Shown here: positions 5,678-8,085 of the stretch, piece by piece
Layout of the letters: each line of letters begins with the position of its first letter
How positions within the stretch are numbered: position 1 is the stretch's first letter
Source: a bacterium
GTDB taxonomy: Bacteria > Patescibacteriota > Patescibacteriia > Magasanikbacterales > GWA2-37-8
Direction: 5' to 3'
Assembly: GCA_021790135.1 (NCBI GenBank)
Contig: JAJYIJ010000043.1
Coordinates: 1 to 8,085 of the forward strand
DNA length: 8,085 nucleotides
Notes under the pieces: generated by a model
The model's input: only the letters and a program-made list of their open reading frames with translations
Database searches by the model: none
Told to the model about the DNA's origin: nothing
Made by a program: the position numbers and the translations under genes

Positions 5678-7017
5678 TGGCATTAAACTTCAAAAAAGGG
5701 TTCGCGTCGGCGAAAAATATGCTCCTTGATGAGAAGGGGCTGTTGACGGCGCGTAAACGTTTGGTGGATTATATGGCCGGTCATAACTTTGCGCATTCTC
5801 AATTGGCGGAAGAGCCGCGAGGGTCTTTGACACTCTTTATCTCTAATCATAAATTTATGATGTCACTTGTCTTAATAATTTCGTTATTATTTGGCGGCGG
5901 GGGAGCGGTTTTAGCCGCGCAGAACAACGTGCCCGGCGACATTCTCTACCCCGTTAAAATAGCAACAGAAAACGTGGAACAGGCTCTGGCGACCTCGCCA
6001 GAACAAAAAGCGCAATTAAAAGCGGAGGCCGCGCAGCATCGCGCTGAAGAATTAGCGGTTTTGGCAAAACGCTCCACGTCAGTCGCGCCGACGGTTGTGG
6101 CCGATACGGCACAGCGTCTACAGCAGAGTTTACAGGAGGCCTATTCTTTGACTCAAAAGCTTCCTCCTGATCAAAAATTACAGGTTGCTGCAGCTGTTAA
6201 TAGCGTAGTTTCAAGCACACTCGCTCAATTGACTCAAGCTTCCAGCTCCGTTACTTCGACAGAGGCCGTCATCGCGGCCGCGGTCCGCAGTGCGTTACAA
6301 TCAGAATTGAATCTGTCGCAAAACGAACAATCAGCCGTTGAACAACAGCCTGCTCTCCAGGGATTGCGCGAACGTGCGCAAAATAAAATAAACGAGGTAA
6401 CAAACAAAATCAATGAAGTGCGCAGTCAGTTAAATCGTTGGAATAACCAACTCTCGTTCGGTAGCCCTTCAAGTACGGTCAGCAGCAGCCTTGCCGAAGC
6501 AAATACACTTTTGACAAACGCCGCAACGAATTTGACTGACGCTTCAAGTAAATTTGCGTCGGCTGATTACAGTGGAGCGTTTATCAGTGCCAGCACGGCT
6601 CAACAGCTCGCAATCCAGGCACAGTTATCGCTGGAAACGCAGAAAAGCCAGGGTGAAGGAGAAAAAATGGGGCAGCAGGATCGTGGCCAAGGAAATGAAA
6701 AAGAAGGCGAGGGCAGCGCGACTTCAACTTCAGAATCATCTTCTACTCCAACCGGATCCGGTGAGCATGGGCAGACATCAGAACGCGAACATACTACAGA
6801 AATGGTGAGTAGCACCGAACACCAGACTGAACATCAAGGCAGCGACAACATGATGACCACGAGCAGTACGTCCAGCGAAGGAGAAGGTGGAGGCCAGCAA
6901 TTGATGGATCAAGGCAATCAGCCGGCCATCATTCTCCCGGGCGATTCGGGTGGTCAACGGGCGGAAGACTTGCAGGATGGAGGTCGCGATAACCAATCCG
7001 AGGGACAAGATAATTAA
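5674..7017 (+). CDS. DUF5667-like single-pass membrane protein, putative sigma-factor partner (anti-sigma candidate)
   Basis: The 447-residue protein has a basic cytoplasmic N-terminus (about 1-58), one membrane segment (about 61-83), then an outer domain opening with VPGDILYPVKIATENVEQAL (86-105), a signature of DUF5667 proteins. Helix-rich, Gln/Ala-rich sequence follows to about 320, with a coiled-coil-like stretch at 229-260. Residues 322-447 are low complexity, rich in Ser, Thr, Glu, Gln, Gly and His, and probably disordered outside the cell. It begins by ATGA overlap with the sigma gene; a second ATG at 5677 would give a TGATG overlap instead. Coupling, membrane topology and family suggest a membrane regulator that holds the sigma factor until an envelope signal arrives. 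No ZAS zinc motif or other known anti-sigma domain is visible in the short N-terminus, so this role is inference. A terminator follows. Confidence 0.85.
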   Translation: MMALNFKKGFASAKNMLLDEKGLLTARKRLVDYMAGHNFAHSQLAEEPRGSLTLFISNHKFMMSLVLIISLLFGGGGAVLAAQNNVPGDILYPVKIATENVEQALATSPEQKAQLKAEAAQHRAEELAVLAKRSTSVAPTVVADTAQRLQQSLQEAYSLTQKLPPDQKLQVAAAVNSVVSSTLAQLTQASSSVTSTEAVIAAAVRSALQSELNLSQNEQSAVEQQPALQGLRERAQNKINEVTNKINEVRSQLNRWNNQLSFGSPSSTVSSSLAEANTLLTNAATNLTDASSKFASADYSGAFISASTAQQLAIQAQLSLETQKSQGEGEKMGQQDRGQGNEKEGEGSATSTSESSSTPTGSGEHGQTSEREHTTEMVSSTEHQTEHQGSDNMMTTSSTSSEGEGGGQQLMDQGNQPAIILPGDSGGQRAEDLQDGGRDNQSEGQDN

Positions 7018-7035
7018 AGTTTAGTTTCAGGCGAT

Positions 7036-7066
7036 AAAGAACAACCTTGACGAGGTTGTTCTTTTT
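7036..7066 (+). terminator. Intrinsic terminator after the sigma operon
   Basis: A 12-bp perfect stem (7036-7047 with 7053-7064) with loop TGACG runs into a T-run (7062-7066), 19 bases after the stop of the DUF5667-like gene. It closes the sigma operon cleanly. Confidence 0.9.
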
Positions 7067-7091
7067 GTATTGGCCATGATTGAAAATTATA

Positions 7092-7100
7092 TGTTATACT
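7092..7100 (+). promoter_or_regulatory. Extended -10 promoter of the SHOCT gene
   Basis: TG plus one base plus TATACT (-10 at 7095-7100) lies 39 bases before the ATG at 7140. A weak -35 candidate, TTGGCC (7070-7075), has a 19-base spacer. TATATT at 7105-7110 is an alternative -10. The leader of about 25-35 bases shows no Shine-Dalgarno. Confidence 0.5.
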
Positions 7101-7139
7101 TACTTATATTATTTTACGCTCAAAGCCTAAATAAAAACT

Positions 7140-7622
7140 ATGAAAAAAACAATTTTAGTTGGAGTAGTAGTTGCCGCCCTGTTGCTCTTTTCAGGCGCGG
7201 CAAAGGCCGATACAACGAACACGTTGATGGAGCCAGTGGCTAATCAAGCCACTCAAGGAGAAAGGTATGTTGGTTGCGGGATGTATGGCAATGGTTATGG
7301 ATATGGTTTGGCGGAAGGAGGTGGTTTTATGGGGAATATGATGGGTTATGGTACCTACAATGGACTTTACAACAGCGCAAATTATAATGGCTATGGTATG
7401 ATGGGCGGCTGGGGTGCGTATCCGAATGGGAACTACGCCTTTGAGTTGATTCTTATGGCGTTGTTTCTTATTTTGATTGTCATTTTAATTGTTTGGGCGA
7501 TTAAATCTTTCGGCGGGCATGGTCGTTCTGGCGAGAGCGCTTTGGCTATTCTGAAAGAGCGCTACGCTAAAGGAGAAATTGATCACAAAGAATTTGAAGA
7601 AATGAAAAAAAATTTGCGTTAA
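7140..7622 (+). CDS. Secreted/membrane Gly-Met-Tyr-rich protein with C-terminal SHOCT domain
   Basis: The 160-residue product has a signal peptide (MKKTILVGVVVAALLLFSGAA, cleavage plausible after AKA at 23). The exported middle region (about 44-98) is rich in Gly, Tyr, Asn and Met, with repeated GYG and MMG motifs such as GNMMGYG and GYGMMGGWG. A membrane segment follows (about 101-122), then a basic cytoplasmic tail ending in a SHOCT-type short helical domain (133-160) with SALAILKERYAKGEIDHKEFEEM. SHOCT domains are small C-terminal modules thought to mediate oligomerisation. The Met-rich outer segment and the cupredoxin gene next door suggest metal (copper) handling, but this is inference. 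If the signal is not cleaved, the protein would span the membrane twice. It lacks a Shine-Dalgarno, has its own promoter, and is followed by a strong hairpin. Confidence 0.85.
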   Translation: MKKTILVGVVVAALLLFSGAAKADTTNTLMEPVANQATQGERYVGCGMYGNGYGYGLAEGGGFMGNMMGYGTYNGLYNSANYNGYGMMGGWGAYPNGNYAFELILMALFLILIVILIVWAIKSFGGHGRSGESALAILKERYAKGEIDHKEFEEMKKNLR

Positions 7623-7631
7623 GGCCGGGAA

Positions 7632-7677
7632 CTGATATAAAACTAAAAAAGCGGCCACCTGGTCGCTTTTTTATCAG
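7632..7677 (+). terminator. Strong, probably bidirectional terminator between SHOCT and cupredoxin genes
   Basis: A 12-bp stem (7645-7656 with 7661-7672, one G-T pair) with loop ACCT has an A6 run on its left arm and a T6 run on its right arm, so it could stop transcription both ways. Outer arms CTGATA (7632-7637) and TATCAG (7672-7677) are also complementary, extending the structure around a bulge (one base is shared with the inner stem). Confidence 0.85.
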
Positions 7678-7685
7678 TCTCATAG

Positions 7686-7691
7686 TATAAT
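7686..7691 (+). promoter_or_regulatory. -10 box directly before the cupredoxin gene (leaderless message likely)
   Basis: A perfect TATAAT, within the 10-mer ATAGTATAAT shared with the sigma promoter, ends 8 bases before the ATG at 7700. The expected transcription start (about 7697-7699) falls at or next to the start codon, so the mRNA would have essentially no leader. No Shine-Dalgarno is present. A -35 would fall inside the preceding terminator hairpin and is not convincing. Confidence 0.55.
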
Positions 7692-7699
7692 CATTTTAT

Positions 7700-8065
7700 A
7701 TGCATGTTATCGGAATCATTTTAATTTTACTGGTGGTCGCTCTCTATGTCGGCTGGATTTACTTTACCAAAAAACAGACTGGTACTGCGGCTAAGCTAGA
7801 AAAGGGAGTACAGGAATTTGATATCATTGTCAAAGGAGTTTATAGCCCAAGCGTTCTCCACGCCACAGCCGGGTCACCAGTGCGTATTAATTTCTTGCGC
7901 CAGGAAGATACCGATTGTTCGCGTTTTGTTGTTTTTGATGATTTGCATATTCGCAAGGATTTACCCCGCGATCAAAAAGTGACGGTGGAATTCACGCCCC
8001 GCAAGGGTGTGTATGCATTTACTTGCGATATGGGGATGTATCAAGGCAAATTGATTGCTGATTAA
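7700..8065 (+). CDS. Membrane-anchored cupredoxin-domain protein with Cys/Met-rich site
   Basis: A 121-residue protein with one N-terminal membrane segment (about 4-22) and a small outer beta-sandwich (about 38-120). The pattern is that of the plastocyanin-like Cupredoxin_1 group: FDIIVKGVYSPSVLHATAGSPVRINF opening strands, DCSRFVVFDDLHI (72-84), VEFTPRKGVYAFTC (96-109) and DMGMYQGKLI (110-119). Related domains often occur beside or fused to copper-exporting P-type ATPases. Candidate metal ligands are Cys73, Cys109, Met111 and Met113, with His83 nearby. The usual second His of the CxxxxHxxxxM loop is absent and the loop is short. Cu(I) binding or transfer rather than electron transfer is therefore possible, and a Cys73-Cys109 disulfide is an alternative. 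It is expressed from its own promoter after a terminator. Another gene starts one base after the stop. Confidence 0.87.
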   Translation: MHVIGIILILLVVALYVGWIYFTKKQTGTAAKLEKGVQEFDIIVKGVYSPSVLHATAGSPVRINFLRQEDTDCSRFVVFDDLHIRKDLPRDQKVTVEFTPRKGVYAFTCDMGMYQGKLIAD

Positions 8066-8066
8066 T

Positions 8067-8085
8067 ATGGACCGTCCGACAAAAA
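8067..8085 (+). CDS. Start of a downstream gene (partial at right edge)
   Basis: An ATG lies one base after the cupredoxin stop and opens MDRPTK before the window ends. The spacing is typical of a co-transcribed gene. Six residues cannot identify it. From the neighbours, a copper P-type ATPase or another metal protein would be a reasonable guess, but that is inference only. Confidence 0.4.

Noticed and set aside
6649..7014. Low-complexity tail as a tandem repeat array or CRISPR-like region
   Set aside because: The residues are compositionally biased (Ser, Thr, Glu, Gln, Gly) but there is no regular repeat unit or spacer pattern; it reads as a disordered coding tail.
1..8085. Mobile element, tRNA, rRNA or riboswitch
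   Set aside because: No transposase or integrase motifs, terminal repeats, tRNA cloverleaf or rRNA-like sequence were seen, and leaders are too short for a riboswitch.

Overview
The window (about 8.1 kb, moderate GC) looks like a chromosome fragment of an uncultivated bacterium, most likely from the Candidate Phyla Radiation (Patescibacteria, Parcubacteria-like). Reasons: genes are tightly packed; leaders often lack a Shine-Dalgarno sequence; a sigma factor is paired with a DUF5667-type membrane protein; and the sugar-nucleotide and lipoprotein sequences are of the kind seen in that group. TGA serves as a stop for several clear genes, which argues against the lineages that recode UGA as glycine. 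The placement is inference from sequence style. No rRNA, tRNA, CRISPR array, transposase or gene-free stretch above 300 bases was seen.

Layout. (1) Positions 1-2709, + strand: the C-terminal end of a membrane-associated family 2 glycosyltransferase that began before the window, a long-form glucose-1-phosphate thymidylyltransferase-like protein, and an unrecognised 400-residue membrane protein. This is probably part of a surface polysaccharide operon. (2) Positions 2651-4926, - strand: a four-gene operon of a lipoprotein, folP, folB and folK. It holds three steps of tetrahydrofolate synthesis and has a clear promoter at 4952-4980. Its last gene overlaps the end of the first operon tail to tail. 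(3) Positions 5001-7066, + strand: an ECF-like sigma factor translationally coupled to a single-pass membrane protein with a DUF5667-like outer region, ended by a strong terminator. This is the best candidate for an under-described system, a sigma/transmembrane-regulator pair. (4) Positions 7092-8085, + strand: a Gly/Met/Tyr-rich SHOCT protein, a strong hairpin, a membrane-anchored cupredoxin with an unusual Cys/Met-rich site and a probably leaderless message, and the first codons of another gene. This may be a copper-handling cluster.

The regions are linked mainly by the divergent control region at 4927-5044. There the folate/lipoprotein operon and the sigma operon start back to back from extended -10 promoters around short inverted repeats, so joint regulation is possible but unproven.
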